Source: Planctomycetota bacterium (GTDB taxonomy: Bacteria; Planctomycetota; Planctomycetia; Pirellulales; Pirellulaceae). Taken from it: 56,197 bases of DNA. The position numbers were made by a program, and so were the translations under genes. The notes beneath the pieces were generated by a model. It had not been told where the DNA came from. It made no database searches and was given only the letters and a program-made list of their open reading frames with translations. Positions 6,060 through 15,955 of the stretch are shown here, in pieces (within the stretch, counting starts at the first letter, position 1; every line of letters begins with the position of its first letter). The DNA lies in contig JAPLNI010000037.1 in the NCBI GenBank assembly GCA_026692865.1, positions 1 through 56,197 on the forward strand. Reading direction: 5' to 3'.

Positions 6060-8864
6060 ATGAGCTTTGATGATGCTGAGCTAATGAAGGAATTTGTCGT
6101 CGAATCGCAAGAGCACCTTGCCGACGTCGAGAATCAGTTACTGACGCTCGAGTCTCAAGGCGACTCGATGGATGTCGGATTAGTAAACAAAGTCTTCCGC
6201 GCAGTTCACTCGATCAAGGGTGCAGCTGGCTTTATGGGGCTTGAGACCTTGGGCGGTCTCGCTCATCGAGCGGAAGAAGTTCTTAACAAACTGCGGACCA
6301 ACGAGCTGCGTCCAACTTCGCTTGTAATTAACACGCTTCTTCGAGCAGCAGACCAACTCAAAGCTCTCCTCGATCAAATCGAGACGTCCAATCAAATGGA
6401 CGTGACACCCCACTTAGTTGCGCTCCAATCGATCATGGCCGGTGAAGAAGCTGCGACCACTACCGCGGTAGCTATTGAACCGACTTCTGAGAATACAAAG
6501 TTTGAGATCGGTATCTCTAGTGAAGCCCTTCGTGAGTTCTTGATCGAGAGTTTCGATAACCTTGAACAAGCGGAACGTGACTTGCTTGCGCTCGAACGCC
6601 AGCCAGGAGCAGATGACCTACTCAACAGTGTCTTTCGAAGTATTCACACGATCAAAGGTTCCGCCGGTTTTCTTGGTTATCTGAAAGCAGAAAAGTTAAC
6701 CCATGCTGCCGAGAGTGTTTTGGGAAGCATTCGCAGTGGTAATTTCCCATTTGATGAATCGGTTAGCGAGCGGATGTTTACAACGATCGATGCGGTTCGT
6801 CGTATTCTCCATTCGATCGAATCAGAAGGGCATGAAGGGGCAGATGTGACTGGCGAGCTTGCGACCCAGATGGAAGAATTTCTACAGGAGAAGCTTTCCG
6901 AAACTCCAACCAAAGTACCCAAAAGGGGCCGCTCAACGCGAAAATCCGCATCATCCAAAAAAGCACCGGTTGCTGCCGTTACGTCTTCTAAGGAGCCCAC
7001 CGAATCGGTCGAGGCGCGGCGAGCTCAACCCGATCCAGAGGTGATTGTAACTCCCGTCAAACCAACCCCCGTCCAAGCGAACTCTCCGAAGATCGAAACT
7101 GCTCAAGCACCAGAAGCAGCTCCCAAGGCACCCACGCCAACCAGAATATCGCCAGCCCCAGCAGGCTCTGCCAGCGGCTCGACGGAATCTTCAGCATCCG
7201 ACAGTACCATTCGCGTTGATGTTGCACTACTAGATAAATTGATGACTCGGGTTGGTGAGTTAGTACTTGCTAGAAACCAGATACTTCAATTCAACAGCAC
7301 AATCGATGATTCCGCTTTGCACAGTGCAATGCAGCGATTGAATTTGATAACAACCGAACTGCAAGAAGGTGTCATGAAGACTCGAATGCAGCCGATCGGA
7401 TCCGTCTGGAGCAAGTTTCCGCGCCTCGTTCGAGACCTCGCCACAATGTGTGAGAAGGATGTTCGAATCGAGATGGAAGGCAAGGAAACCGAGCTTGACA
7501 AGACCATTATCGAGGCCATTAAAGATCCGCTAACTCACTTGGTACGCAACACTGTCGACCATGGCATCGAGCGGCCTGAAGTACGTGCTCAAAATGGTAA
7601 ACCTACTGAAGGCTGCTTGATCCTTCGAGCTTATCACGAGGGTGGACAGGTCAACATCGAAATTTGCGATGACGGAGCCGGTCTCAATCTGGGTCGCATC
7701 AAAGCGAAGGCTGTCGAAAAAGGTTTAATGACACTTGAACAAGTCGCGCGGTTGGCCGATCGCGATGTTGGCAATTTGATTTTTCTACCTGGATTCTCCA
7801 CGGCTGAGAAAGTTTCCAATGTTTCGGGGCGAGGCGTCGGTATGGACGTCGTCAAAACCAACATTGAGAAGATTGGTGGAACAGTCGATCTGCAAAGCAA
7901 ACCGGGCCTTGGTACCACCATCAAAATCAAAATCCCACTGACGCTCGCAATCATCCCGGCCTTAATCATTACCAGCGACAGTGACCGCTATGCGATTCCT
8001 CAAGTAAATTTGATGGAATTGGTCCGTTTGGAAGGCGAAGAGAGTCGTACAAGCATCGAATGGATTCAAGGCGCTCCGGTCTATAGACTGAGAGGTCGCT
8101 TGCTGCCGCTAGTCTATCTTCGTAATGAACTTGGTATTCCCCGAGATAACTCCGCAAAAAGTGAGATTGTCAATATCGTCGTTCTTCGCGCAGACGACAG
8201 GCAATTTGGCTTAGTTGTAGACAACATCAACGATTCCGAAGAGATCGTGGTGAAGCCGTTAAGCAAGCAACTGAAGAACGTTTCCGTCTACTCGGGAACA
8301 ACTATTATGGGTGATGGGCGAGTCGCTTTAATTCTCGACGTGATGGGGCTTGCGCAGTCCGCACATGTCGTTACAGGAACGAAAGAGCGAGCCGTATCCG
8401 ATTCGAATGACAGAGCGACCACCAACAATTCGAACATGCAAACGTTGCTAGTCTTAGGTGTTGGGCCTAGTCGACGATTCGCGTTACCAATTGCACAGGT
8501 AACTCGTTTAGAAAAACTTGCAATCAACAAAGTTGAGCGAGCAGACCACCAAGAAGTAGTCCAGTATCGCGGCGAAATTCTCCCCCTCATTCGACTCTCG
8601 GATACTTTGGGTGTGGAACCAGCAAATCATCCAGAAGGCCTGATGGACGTGGTCGTCTACTCCGAGGATGGTCGCAGTGTTGGACTAGTAGTCGATCAAA
8701 TTGTCGACATCGTTGAAACAGAGTTAATCAATACGCGACCAGCACAGCGTGCTGGGCTGACTCAGTCTGCTGTGATTAATGGGCATGTTACCGATTTGCT
8801 AGATCTGCCTGCCGTGATTCGGATGGTTGATCCTTCATTTTTTCAATCCACCCTCAACGTATAG
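6060..8864 (+). CDS. cheA: Chemotaxis histidine kinase CheA with two HPt and two CheW-like domains
   Basis: It autophosphorylates on His and passes phosphate to CheY and CheB in receptor arrays. The 934-residue protein has HPt 1 with AVHSIKGAAGFMGL (His50) and HPt 2 with SIHTIKGSAGFLGY (His196). A Pro/Ala/Lys linker spans about residues 285-380. The P3 dimerisation helix starts at DVALLDKLMTRVGELVLARN. The P4 ATPase has LVRNTVDHGIE, ICDDGAGLN and SGRGVGMDVV. Two CheW-like P5 domains lie at about 630-770 and 790-925. Typical CheA has one HPt and one P5. The start at 6060 is chosen because GAGGA lies just upstream and the HPt begins right after it. It is the first gene of the che cluster. Confidence 0.95.
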   Translation: MSFDDAELMKEFVVESQEHLADVENQLLTLESQGDSMDVGLVNKVFRAVHSIKGAAGFMGLETLGGLAHRAEEVLNKLRTNELRPTSLVINTLLRAADQLKALLDQIETSNQMDVTPHLVALQSIMAGEEAATTTAVAIEPTSENTKFEIGISSEALREFLIESFDNLEQAERDLLALERQPGADDLLNSVFRSIHTIKGSAGFLGYLKAEKLTHAAESVLGSIRSGNFPFDESVSERMFTTIDAVRRILHSIESEGHEGADVTGELATQMEEFLQEKLSETPTKVPKRGRSTRKSASSKKAPVAAVTSSKEPTESVEARRAQPDPEVIVTPVKPTPVQANSPKIETAQAPEAAPKAPTPTRISPAPAGSASGSTESSASDSTIRVDVALLDKLMTRVGELVLARNQILQFNSTIDDSALHSAMQRLNLITTELQEGVMKTRMQPIGSVWSKFPRLVRDLATMCEKDVRIEMEGKETELDKTIIEAIKDPLTHLVRNTVDHGIERPEVRAQNGKPTEGCLILRAYHEGGQVNIEICDDGAGLNLGRIKAKAVEKGLMTLEQVARLADRDVGNLIFLPGFSTAEKVSNVSGRGVGMDVVKTNIEKIGGTVDLQSKPGLGTTIKIKIPLTLAIIPALIITSDSDRYAIPQVNLMELVRLEGEESRTSIEWIQGAPVYRLRGRLLPLVYLRNELGIPRDNSAKSEIVNIVVLRADDRQFGLVVDNINDSEEIVVKPLSKQLKNVSVYSGTTIMGDGRVALILDVMGLAQSAHVVTGTKERAVSDSNDRATTNNSNMQTLLVLGVGPSRRFALPIAQVTRLEKLAINKVERADHQEVVQYRGEILPLIRLSDTLGVEPANHPEGLMDVVVYSEDGRSVGLVVDQIVDIVETELINTRPAQRAGLTQSAVINGHVTDLLDLPAVIRMVDPSFFQSTLNV

Positions 8865-8878
8865 AAAGGTAGCCAGAC

Positions 8879-9313
8879 ATGATCGCATCCAGACAACTCT
8901 GCACATTTCTCCTAGATGGCCACCTCTTCGGAGTTGACGCACAAACGGTACAGGAAGTCATTCGCTATCAAGAAATGACGCGAGTACCTAAGGCACCGGC
9001 CGCCGTGAGCGGTCTCATCAATCTACGTGGTCAGATTGTAACGGCAATCGACCTTCGCACACGACTTGGCATGAAGCCACGTGAAAATGGCAAGCGTCCG
9101 ATGAACGTTGTTGTCCGCAGTGACGATGGCGCCGTCAGCCTTCTTGTTGATCAAATCGGCGATGTCATCGCAGTCGACGTCGAGAATTTCGAAGCACCGC
9201 CAGACACGCTACAAGGACCATCGCGTGAATTAGTTCAAGGAGCATACAAGTTGAACGGACGTCTCTTATTGCTACTCAATTGCGCGGAGGCTGTTCAGCT
9301 CGTCACCGAATAA
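8879..9313 (+). CDS. cheW: Chemotaxis coupling protein CheW
   Basis: It links CheA to receptors in the cytoplasmic signalling array. The 144-residue protein is a single CheW domain: CTFLLDGHLFGVDAQTVQEV, then the conserved VPKAPAAVSGLINLRGQIVT and IDLRTRLGM, ending in GRLLLLLNCAEAV. The length is normal for a minimal CheW. It starts 14 bases after cheA with AAAGG about 8 bases before the ATG, so it is co-transcribed with cheA and mcp. Confidence 0.95.
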   Translation: MIASRQLCTFLLDGHLFGVDAQTVQEVIRYQEMTRVPKAPAAVSGLINLRGQIVTAIDLRTRLGMKPRENGKRPMNVVVRSDDGAVSLLVDQIGDVIAVDVENFEAPPDTLQGPSRELVQGAYKLNGRLLLLLNCAEAVQLVTE

Positions 9314-9403
9314 TTTAACCGTCGCAGACTTAAGTAAACTACTGTTCAAATATTGTGTCTTCAAATCAATTCGTGCCTCACTTTAAATTCCTCCAGAACT
9401 ACC

Positions 9404-12046
9404 ATGCCTAAATTCTTGAAAATCCAGTTCAAATCAATCCAGTCGAAGTTAATTGTTTGTTTCTTGTTGGTCGCGATGATACCGCTGATTACGATCTGTT
9501 GGACGGCCTATGCATCGATGGGCAGACAGATTATGCAATCATCCGGCAGTCTGCTGCAGACTACTTCATCACAAACATTGGACAAGATCTATCGCAACCT
9601 ATTCGAACGCTATGGCGATGTCCAAGCCTTCGCTCACAATCCCCAAGCGTTTAGCGAAAAAGAGGAACTGACGGATCTGCTTGACTTCTTCACTGTAACA
9701 TATGGCTGCTATGATTTGCTGATTGTCGCCGATGCCGAAGGCACGATCGTGGGCGTTAATAGTAAAGACTATTCAGGAAAACCAATTAAAGCTTCCTCGT
9801 TAATTGGAAGAACCGTCAAGGATGAAGAATGGTTCAAGAAATGCACCAATGGAACGATTCAAAAAGGACAAACATTCTACAGTGATGCCGCTTTCGATCC
9901 GTTAGTGCAAGAATGCACTAACGAGAAAGGTTTATCACTCAACTTTTCTGCACCCATTTTTGACGAAAATGGCAAAGTTGCTCGAGTGTGGTCCAACCGT
10001 GCGTCTTTCGCTCGGATTGTTACCCAAATAATGGAAGAGCAACGCGAAGCCGCCAAAAAAGCCGGTCGCGAAATTGAAGCGAATGTTGTTCGTAAGGACG
10101 GGGTTGTTCTGGACGATAACGATCCGAGTGTAGTACTCAAGTTAAATCTAGCGGAAGGCGGGCTTCAGTTCGCCAAAGATATTGCTGAAGGCAAGACCGG
10201 TTTCACCAATGAAAATCATTCGCGGCGCGGAATTTCGATGCTCAACGGCTACGCAACCTCCGAAGGAGCATTGGGCTTCCCTGGATACGGCTGGGGAGTA
10301 TCTCTTCGAGAGCCGACCGTGAGCGTGCAAGCCGTCGCGAACTCGATGCGAAACTTTTTCTTAATTGCTGGGACCCTTGCGACACTGGTTGTTGCTTTTG
10401 TAGGATTTTGGCTAGCTCGCGGAATCAGCCGACCGCTTCAAAATGCTGTTTCTGCTTTAACCAGAGTATCCGAGGGAGACCTTACTCAGCGCCTTACTGT
10501 GAATTCTCGAGACGAAGTTTGCAAGCTAGCATCAGCGTTAAATTCAACTGTCGAAGGAATTTACACAGCGTTGGATGCTGAAAAAGTCGACTGGAAAGCC
10601 GTCGGCCAACAACGAGAAATCAATGCGGATTACGCTGGCCAGATTTCCGCGATCTCGCGAATTCAAGCTGTCATCGAATTCAATCTCGATGGAACTATTG
10701 TCAAAGCGAACGAGAATTTCCTTGCGACTGTTGGCTACACATTGGATGAAATTCGAGGCCGTCATCATTCCATGTTTGTGGACCCGATTGAGCGGAACTC
10801 AGCCGAATACAAAGAGTTTTGGGCTGCATTGAATCGAGGGGAAACGCAAATCGGTGAGGTCCACCGATTTGGAAAATCCAATAAGAGCTTATGGCTGCTC
10901 GCGAATTACGCTCCAATCAACGACTCAAGTGGTAAACCGGTTAAGGTCGTCAAATTCGCGATCGATGTTACGGCTCAAAGGACTGCGGCTGAAGACCTCA
11001 AGAACAAGGTCAGCTCAATCTTGGATGTTGTCAGATCAGCATCACAAGGCGACCTAACTCAAACAATCACAGTTTCAGGAAACGATCCGATCGGTCAAAT
11101 GGGCCAAGGCTTAGAGAGCTTCTTCGGCAACCTTCGTAACAGCATGAGCTCAATCGCCGAGAACGCAACCGCCTTGGCTGGTGCGTCGGAAGAACTATCG
11201 GCTGTAAGTACCGAAATGAGCGGAAGTGCGGATGAAACATCGTCGCAAGCCAACATTGTTTCGGCTGCTTCGGAACAAGTCAGTGCAAACGTTCACACGG
11301 TTGCAACCGGCGTTGAAGAGATGAACTCTGCGATTCGAGAAATCGCAAAGAACGCTTCTGAGGCATCGCGAGTATCGCAACAAGCAGTTGACGTTGCAGC
11401 GAGCACCAACCGAACTATTACCAAGCTGGGCGAGAGTTCCGCGGAGATAGGCAAGGTTGTCAAGGTCATCACCTCGATCGCCGAGCAAACGAACCTACTG
11501 GCACTCAACGCAACCATCGAAGCAGCCCGAGCTGGTGAAGCTGGCAAGGGATTCGCCGTGGTTGCAAACGAAGTGAAAGAACTCGCTAAGGAAACCGCTA
11601 AGGCGACCGAAGACATCAGTCAGAAGATTGAAATGATTCAGACTGATACGCAAGGTGCCGTGGAAGCCATCCGACAGATTAGCGATGTGATTAACCAGAT
11701 CAACGATATCAGCAGTACCATCGCAAGTGCAGTCGAAGAGCAAACCGCGACTGCAAACGAAATGGGCCGCAACGTTGCTGAAGCAGCCAAGGGTACAAGC
11801 GATATCGCTGAGAACATTACAGCCGTTGCCGGTGCCGCTAATAGCACTACAAGCGGTGCGAATAACTGCCAACAAGCATCTGGCGAACTGAGCCGCATGG
11901 CATCGACACTCCAACAACTTGTTAGCCAATTCAAGTATCAGCAAGATGATCTCGACCTACGAAGATCAGCTTTACAAAGTCGACCGCTTATGGCACCTGT
12001 TTCAGGTTCCAAAGCGGGCTTCGGTGGCAGCTATCAGTCGGTTTAA
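9404..12046 (+). CDS. Methyl-accepting chemotaxis protein with dCache-like, HAMP and PAS domains
   Basis: This 880-residue receptor has TM1 at about residues 14-35 and a large periplasmic region (40-320) of the dCache type. TM2 is near 321-341 ([19 protein letters not shown]), and HAMP with ISRPL...LTQRL lies at 342-390. A cytoplasmic PAS domain spans about 415-525 ([18 protein letters not shown]...GYTLDEIRG). A second HAMP-like segment (GDLTQTITV) precedes the signalling domain. The conserved hairpin tip [18 protein letters not shown] is near residues 690-710. The ATG at 9404 is preferred over a TTG at 9353 because the first TM follows at the usual distance. The ligand is unknown. The combination of dCache and cytoplasmic PAS suggests it integrates outside and internal cues. 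Confidence 0.93.
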   Translation: MPKFLKIQFKSIQSKLIVCFLLVAMIPLITICWTAYASMGRQIMQSSGSLLQTTSSQTLDKIYRNLFERYGDVQAFAHNPQAFSEKEELTDLLDFFTVTYGCYDLLIVADAEGTIVGVNSKDYSGKPIKASSLIGRTVKDEEWFKKCTNGTIQKGQTFYSDAAFDPLVQECTNEKGLSLNFSAPIFDENGKVARVWSNRASFARIVTQIMEEQREAAKKAGREIEANVVRKDGVVLDDNDPSVVLKLNLAEGGLQFAKDIAEGKTGFTNENHSRRGISMLNGYATSEGALGFPGYGWGVSLREPTVSVQAVANSMRNFFLIAGTLATLVVAFVGFWLARGISRPLQNAVSALTRVSEGDLTQRLTVNSRDEVCKLASALNSTVEGIYTALDAEKVDWKAVGQQREINADYAGQISAISRIQAVIEFNLDGTIVKANENFLATVGYTLDEIRGRHHSMFVDPIERNSAEYKEFWAALNRGETQIGEVHRFGKSNKSLWLLANYAPINDSSGKPVKVVKFAIDVTAQRTAAEDLKNKVSSILDVVRSASQGDLTQTITVSGNDPIGQMGQGLESFFGNLRNSMSSIAENATALAGASEELSAVSTEMSGSADETSSQANIVSAASEQVSANVHTVATGVEEMNSAIREIAKNASEASRVSQQAVDVAASTNRTITKLGESSAEIGKVVKVITSIAEQTNLLALNATIEAARAGEAGKGFAVVANEVKELAKETAKATEDISQKIEMIQTDTQGAVEAIRQISDVINQINDISSTIASAVEEQTATANEMGRNVAEAAKGTSDIAENITAVAGAANSTTSGANNCQQASGELSRMASTLQQLVSQFKYQQDDLDLRRSALQSRPLMAPVSGSKAGFGGSYQSV

Positions 12047-12060
12047 TGAATGAGAACGAA

Positions 12061-12073
12061 AGCCCTATGGGCT
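12061..12073. repeat. Small hairpin AGCCC-TAT-GGGCT downstream of mcp
   Basis: A 5-bp perfect stem lies 14 bases after the mcp stop and 9 bases before the 28-bp palindrome. No T-run follows. Confidence 0.4.
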
Positions 12074-12082
12074 GACATGATA

Positions 12083-12110
12083 CAAGCCGCGGCTTATAAG
12101 CCGCGGCTTG
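12083..12110. repeat. 28-bp perfect palindrome between mcp and cheY
   Basis: CAAGCCGCGGCTTA is followed directly by its exact reverse complement, with no loop. It lies 37 bases after the mcp stop and 110 bases before cheY. No T-tract follows, so it is not a standard terminator. It could be an operator for a dimeric regulator, an RNA hairpin protecting the upstream mRNA, or a REP-like element. Confidence 0.85.
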
Positions 12111-12220
12111 CAAAATGTGCAACCAGAGTTCAACATCGAAACGTGCGTTTGGTGTGATGTACACTTCATCCACTAGCTCGCCTCCTTTTCCAACAAAATT
12201 GTATTTTTTGAGACAGATTC

Positions 12221-12595
12221 ATGCGTGCTTTATTAATCGACGATTCAAGAGCAATTCGACGAATTATTGGCGACATTATGAAGTCGTTGGGCTTCGAAAT
12301 TACCGAAGCGATCCATGGATTGGATGGCTTGGCCAAGCTTGAGGAATTTGGCATTCCTGATATCGTTCTGGTCGATTGGAACATGCCTGAAATGAACGGA
12401 CTGGATTTCATCAAGGCTGTTCGCGCAGATCCAAAGTATGTTGATTTACCATTGATGATGGTAACAACTGAGACCGAGATGGAACGGCTAGCAATGGCAT
12501 TTGTCGCTGGCGTAAATGAATATGTTATGAAGCCCTTTGATAAGGCGATGCTCGTCGAGAAGCTGGAAATTCTTGGTATCGGAGCCGCATCTTGA
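12221..12595 (+). CDS. cheY: Single-domain response regulator CheY
   Basis: It carries the phosphate signal from CheA to the motility machinery. The 124-residue protein is one receiver domain. It has the acid pair Asp7-Asp8 in LLIDDSRAIRR, phospho-acceptor Asp52 in VLVDWNMPEMNG, the conserved Thr in MVTTETE and Lys in YVMKPF. No output domain follows. The stop overlaps the TTG start of cheB by 4 bases. The preceding 174-base gap with a palindrome is the largest gap within the cluster, so cheY-cheB-cheR-cheX may have its own promoter. Confidence 0.95.
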   Translation: MRALLIDDSRAIRRIIGDIMKSLGFEITEAIHGLDGLAKLEEFGIPDIVLVDWNMPEMNGLDFIKAVRADPKYVDLPLMMVTTETEMERLAMAFVAGVNEYVMKPFDKAMLVEKLEILGIGAAS

Positions 12596-13716
12596 GTCGA
12601 AAGATACGAGTTCTCGTTGTCGACGACTCGACGGTGATCCGTCGTTTATTGACCGACGCACTTTCAAGCGATCCTGCGATAGAAGTCGCCGGTATCGCCG
12701 CGAATGGCAAAATCGCTTTGGCGAAAATCCCTCAACTGAATCCCGATATCATCACCCTGGACATGGAAATGCCAGAGATGGATGGTATCACTACGTTAGT
12801 TGAGTTGCGAAAGCTATATCCAAAGCTTCCCGTCATTATGTTCTCCACGCTTACCTCCAAGGGCGCAGAGGCCACGATAGATGCTTTGTCTAAAGGTGCC
12901 AACGATTACGTTTGTAAGCCTGCGAACGTCGGCAGCGTCAACGCAGCGATTGCCAACGTAAAATTTGAATTGATACCAAAGGTGAAGACATTTTGCCCAT
13001 GGACATCACCTCCGCCTGCACCGATCCAGCTACTACCGATTGCTCGAACACAACCAACCGGTTTATCCCCATCGTTCCTCACGACACTTAATAAGAGTCG
13101 AAATGGCAAGATCGATATTGTCGCCATTGGTGTCTCCACTGGCGGTCCAAATGCATTACAAAACATTATTCCACTATTACCCGAAGACTTACCGGTCCCG
13201 ATCGTACTCGTGCAACACATGCCTGCTTTATTTACAAAGCATTTAGCGCAACGTCTCGATGGACTTTCTTCGTTGAAGGTTGTCGAAGCTACAGCAGGTG
13301 AAACCATTAATCCCGGCGGAGTTTGGATCGCTCCGGGCGACTTTCATATGACGCTAAAACGCGATGGGACCGCTGTTAAAGTTGAATTAAGTAAAGGAAC
13401 CCCGGAGAACTCATGCCGCCCCGCAGTGGACGTCTTGTTCCGCTCGGTTGCAGAGCTTTACGGGCCGAACGTATTGAGTGTTGTTTTGACGGGCATGGGA
13501 CAAGATGGTGCACGAGGTTGCGATACGATTCGTGAAGCAGGGGGACACACACTGATTCAAGACGAAGCCACCTCGATTGTTTGGGGTATGCCAGGGGCGG
13601 TATTCAAATTGGGACTTGCCAATAAAATCCTCCCCTTAAACAAGATTGCCGATGAGATTATTCGCGAAGCCCAAGTAGGTCGCTCGGCTCGTTCAGTAGC
13701 AACCCTCAGCACGTAA
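12592..13716 (+). CDS. cheB: Protein-glutamate methylesterase CheB (receiver plus methylesterase)
   Basis: It removes methyl groups from receptor glutamates, providing adaptation. The 374-residue protein has an N-terminal receiver domain (IRVLVVDDSTVIRR, phospho-acceptor Asp57 in TLDMEMPEMDG) and, after a linker, the CheB catalytic domain. The catalytic motifs are Ser182 in IGVSTGGP, the His in VLVQHMP and the Asp in VLTGMGQDGARG. The start is TTG at 12592, overlapping the cheY stop. GGAG lies 8 bases upstream, and the receiver fold begins at once, so no later ATG would work. The coupling suggests co-translation with CheY. Confidence 0.95.
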   Translation: MSRKIRVLVVDDSTVIRRLLTDALSSDPAIEVAGIAANGKIALAKIPQLNPDIITLDMEMPEMDGITTLVELRKLYPKLPVIMFSTLTSKGAEATIDALSKGANDYVCKPANVGSVNAAIANVKFELIPKVKTFCPWTSPPPAPIQLLPIARTQPTGLSPSFLTTLNKSRNGKIDIVAIGVSTGGPNALQNIIPLLPEDLPVPIVLVQHMPALFTKHLAQRLDGLSSLKVVEATAGETINPGGVWIAPGDFHMTLKRDGTAVKVELSKGTPENSCRPAVDVLFRSVAELYGPNVLSVVLTGMGQDGARGCDTIREAGGHTLIQDEATSIVWGMPGAVFKLGLANKILPLNKIADEIIREAQVGRSARSVATLST

Positions 13717-13723
13717 CACATTC

Positions 13724-14551
13724 ATGACTACATTAGGTTTAAACACCAATACGTTTGACTTCATAAGCAACCTTGTTAAAAACAAGGCGGCGATCATGCT
13801 TGAACCAAGTAAATCCTACTTGATAGAGTCGCGGTTGAACCCAGTTGCACGTGATAATGGTATTGAGACACTAGATGAGCTCGTCAAAGCTCTTCAACGA
13901 CTCGGTGCGCAAAAGCTTACGCAGCAAGTCGTCGAAGCCATGACGACAAACGAGACAAGCTTCTTCCGTGACCTGCACCCATTCGACGCGTTACGACAGC
14001 AAATCATACCGGACTTGATCGAGAAGCGAGCGAAGGAACGAACAATTACAATCTGGTCCAATGCGTGCTCAAGTGGACAAGAAATTTACACGATTGCCAT
14101 GGTGATTCAAGAACACTTTCCAGAACTGCAAGGCTGGAAGGTGAAACTAATCGCAAGTGATCTATCAACTCAGATTCTTGATAAAGCTAAGCAAGGCATC
14201 TTCAACCAAACCGAAGTGAATCGCGGGCTTCCGATGCCATTGCTTCTTAAAAACTTTGAGAAGAAAGGACTTGGATGGCAGATTAAAGAAGAGATTCGCA
14301 AAATGGTTGAATTCAAAATCATCAACCTCATCGAACCTTTTCCAGTAATGCAATCACCAGACATTGTCTTTCTGCGAAACGTCCTGATTTACTTTGCCCT
14401 TGAAACGAAGCGTGACATCCTGAATAACGTCCGCAAAATAATGAAACCTGACGGATTTCTGTTCCTCGGCGGAGCAGAGACCACAATGAATTTGGACGTC
14501 GCTTTTGAGCGAATTCAAATTGGAAAAGCGGCTTGTTACAAACCCCAGTAA
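13724..14551 (+). CDS. cheR: Chemotaxis protein methyltransferase CheR
   Basis: It methylates receptor glutamates using S-adenosylmethionine, opposing CheB. The 275-residue protein has the CheR N-terminal helical domain (TTNETSFFRDLHPFDAL) and the SAM-binding domain with WSNACSSGQEIYTIAM. This corresponds to the family motif WSAACSTGEEPYS; here the Glu-Pro of the motif reads Gln-Glu. LIASDLSTQILDKA and IVFLRNVLIYF follow. It starts 7 bases after cheB, which indicates tight operon organisation. Confidence 0.94.
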   Translation: MTTLGLNTNTFDFISNLVKNKAAIMLEPSKSYLIESRLNPVARDNGIETLDELVKALQRLGAQKLTQQVVEAMTTNETSFFRDLHPFDALRQQIIPDLIEKRAKERTITIWSNACSSGQEIYTIAMVIQEHFPELQGWKVKLIASDLSTQILDKAKQGIFNQTEVNRGLPMPLLLKNFEKKGLGWQIKEEIRKMVEFKIINLIEPFPVMQSPDIVFLRNVLIYFALETKRDILNNVRKIMKPDGFLFLGGAETTMNLDVAFERIQIGKAACYKPQ

Positions 14552-14622
14552 GAAACTCCGTCAAATAGACCTTCCTTCAGTTTACTTGTTTCTCCGTAGT
14601 CCTTAAATAGGTTGCCCATGCA

Positions 14623-15072
14623 ATGCACCCATCGCAAGATGATTTAATCAGCATTACTCAAAACATTCTTAGCACCATGATTAGTATGGAAGCGTCTCCC
14701 ATGGGGGGGAAAGCTGACCCCGTAGCAGGTAAACGCTTGACGGGTTGCATATCGATTAGCGGTGAGTGGAAGGGGGCAGTGGTGATCCAATCATCCGAGG
14801 CATTCACGCGACAAGCTGTTTGCAACATGCTGCAAATGAAGCCGACTGAAGTTTCTGATTCCGACCTGGAAGACGTTCTCAGCGAAATCACAAATATGAT
14901 CGGCGGAAATATCAAAAGCCTTGTCAAATCGCCGTCATTCCTATCACTTCCAAGTGTTACCGTCGGCAGCGACTTCAGCTTCCAACTCAAGGGCTCTAGG
15001 GTCCTTGCTGAAACATCACTCGACTGCAACGGCGAGCAGTTGGATGTATTGGTTTGTGAAAGCGTTACCTAA
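14623..15072 (+). CDS. cheX: CheX-type CheY-P phosphatase
   Basis: The 149-residue protein resembles the CheC/CheX/FliY phosphatase family, which dephosphorylates CheY-P and ends signalling. The diagnostic acid-Asn pattern is visible: Asp84, Glu88 and Asn91 in EDVLSEITNMIGGNIKS, with a Pro at 110 in FLSLPSV. There is a single copy of the motif, as in CheX. It ends the che cluster 71 bases after cheR, and its stop overlaps by 4 bases the stop of the convergent ABC ATPase gene. No CheZ is present, so this is probably the cluster's phosphatase. Confidence 0.82.
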   Translation: MHPSQDDLISITQNILSTMISMEASPMGGKADPVAGKRLTGCISISGEWKGAVVIQSSEAFTRQAVCNMLQMKPTEVSDSDLEDVLSEITNMIGGNIKSLVKSPSFLSLPSVTVGSDFSFQLKGSRVLAETSLDCNGEQLDVLVCESVT

Positions 15073-15908
15073 GCGACGGACTCCACACGACCTTTAGATA
15101 GTCTTACAACCGCATCGCACTTTTTTGCAATCGATTCGTCGTGTGTTACCATGACGATCGTAAGCCCTTGCTCGCGATTGAGTTCTTTGAGAATATCTAA
15201 GATGCCAGCGCCGGTTTCTTGGTCCAGGTTTCCGGTTGGTTCGTCTGCTAACAAGATGTCTGGGTTTGTTACCAACGCTCTTGCGATCGCTGTCCGTTGC
15301 ATTTCGCCCCCGGAAAGCTCGCTCGGCTTGTGGTGCAATCGATGCCCAAGTCCAACGCGATCAATCAATTCCTTCGCATGGTTATGAATGGATCTTCGAT
15401 TCATCAAGTAGGAAAGAGCCGATCGTCCAATCATGATCGGCGCGAGAACATTCTCTAACGTCGATAACTCTGGCAACAAGTGATAGAACTGGAAAATCAT
15501 CCCCAAACGTTGATTTCGAAAATGGTCTCGACTGCGTCTTGAAAGATGATCGATGCGATGGCCATCGAAATGCACCTCGCCCTGATCAGGACGATCCAGG
15601 GTCGCAAGCAAATGGAGCAAGGTGCTTTTACCAGAGCCGCTCTGCCCAATGATTGCCGTGATCTTGCCCTGCTGTGCAGCGAAGTCAACGCCCTTTAATA
15701 CCGGAACGCTCACACGATTTTTTTTGTATGTCTTGTGAAGTCCTTGGGCTTGCAACATGGTTCTACCAGTCACCGGCTCATTGGTCGGATACGCAACGAC
15801 TCGTAACCGCGTAGGCCCGTCGAATTCGAGAGGTTCGTCAGTGCGATCAATCGTCGCATTCAACTTTAATGTATTCGACGTAGAAGTATTCAAGGTAGAA
15901 ATATTCAT
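15069..15908 (-). CDS. LolD/MacB-type ABC transporter ATP-binding protein
   Basis: This ATPase subunit powers an FtsX-type exporter, probably for lipoprotein release or a related envelope task. The 279-residue protein has Walker [10 protein letters not shown], a Q-loop in [17 protein letters not shown], signature [15 protein letters not shown], Walker [13 protein letters not shown] and the H-loop VTHD. The family core starts at [13 protein letters not shown]. The ATG at 15908 adds about 50 low-complexity residues (TSTSNT-type), so an ATG at 15758 is a possible true start. It lies 47 bases downstream of the permease gene on the same strand and is surely its partner. Confidence 0.88.
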   Translation of the reverse strand: MNISTLNTSTSNTLKLNATIDRTDEPLEFDGPTRLRVVAYPTNEPVTGRTMLQAQGLHKTYKKNRVSVPVLKGVDFAAQQGKITAIIGQSGSGKSTLLHLLATLDRPDQGEVHFDGHRIDHLSRRSRDHFRNQRLGMIFQFYHLLPELSTLENVLAPIMIGRSALSYLMNRRSIHNHAKELIDRVGLGHRLHHKPSELSGGEMQRTAIARALVTNPDILLADEPTGNLDQETGAGILDILKELNREQGLTIVMVTHDESIAKKCDAVVRLSKGRVESVA

Positions 15909-15955
15909 TGCGTTCTTGGCAGCAGAAAAACCGTGAAAGAAACTAAGTGGAAAAA

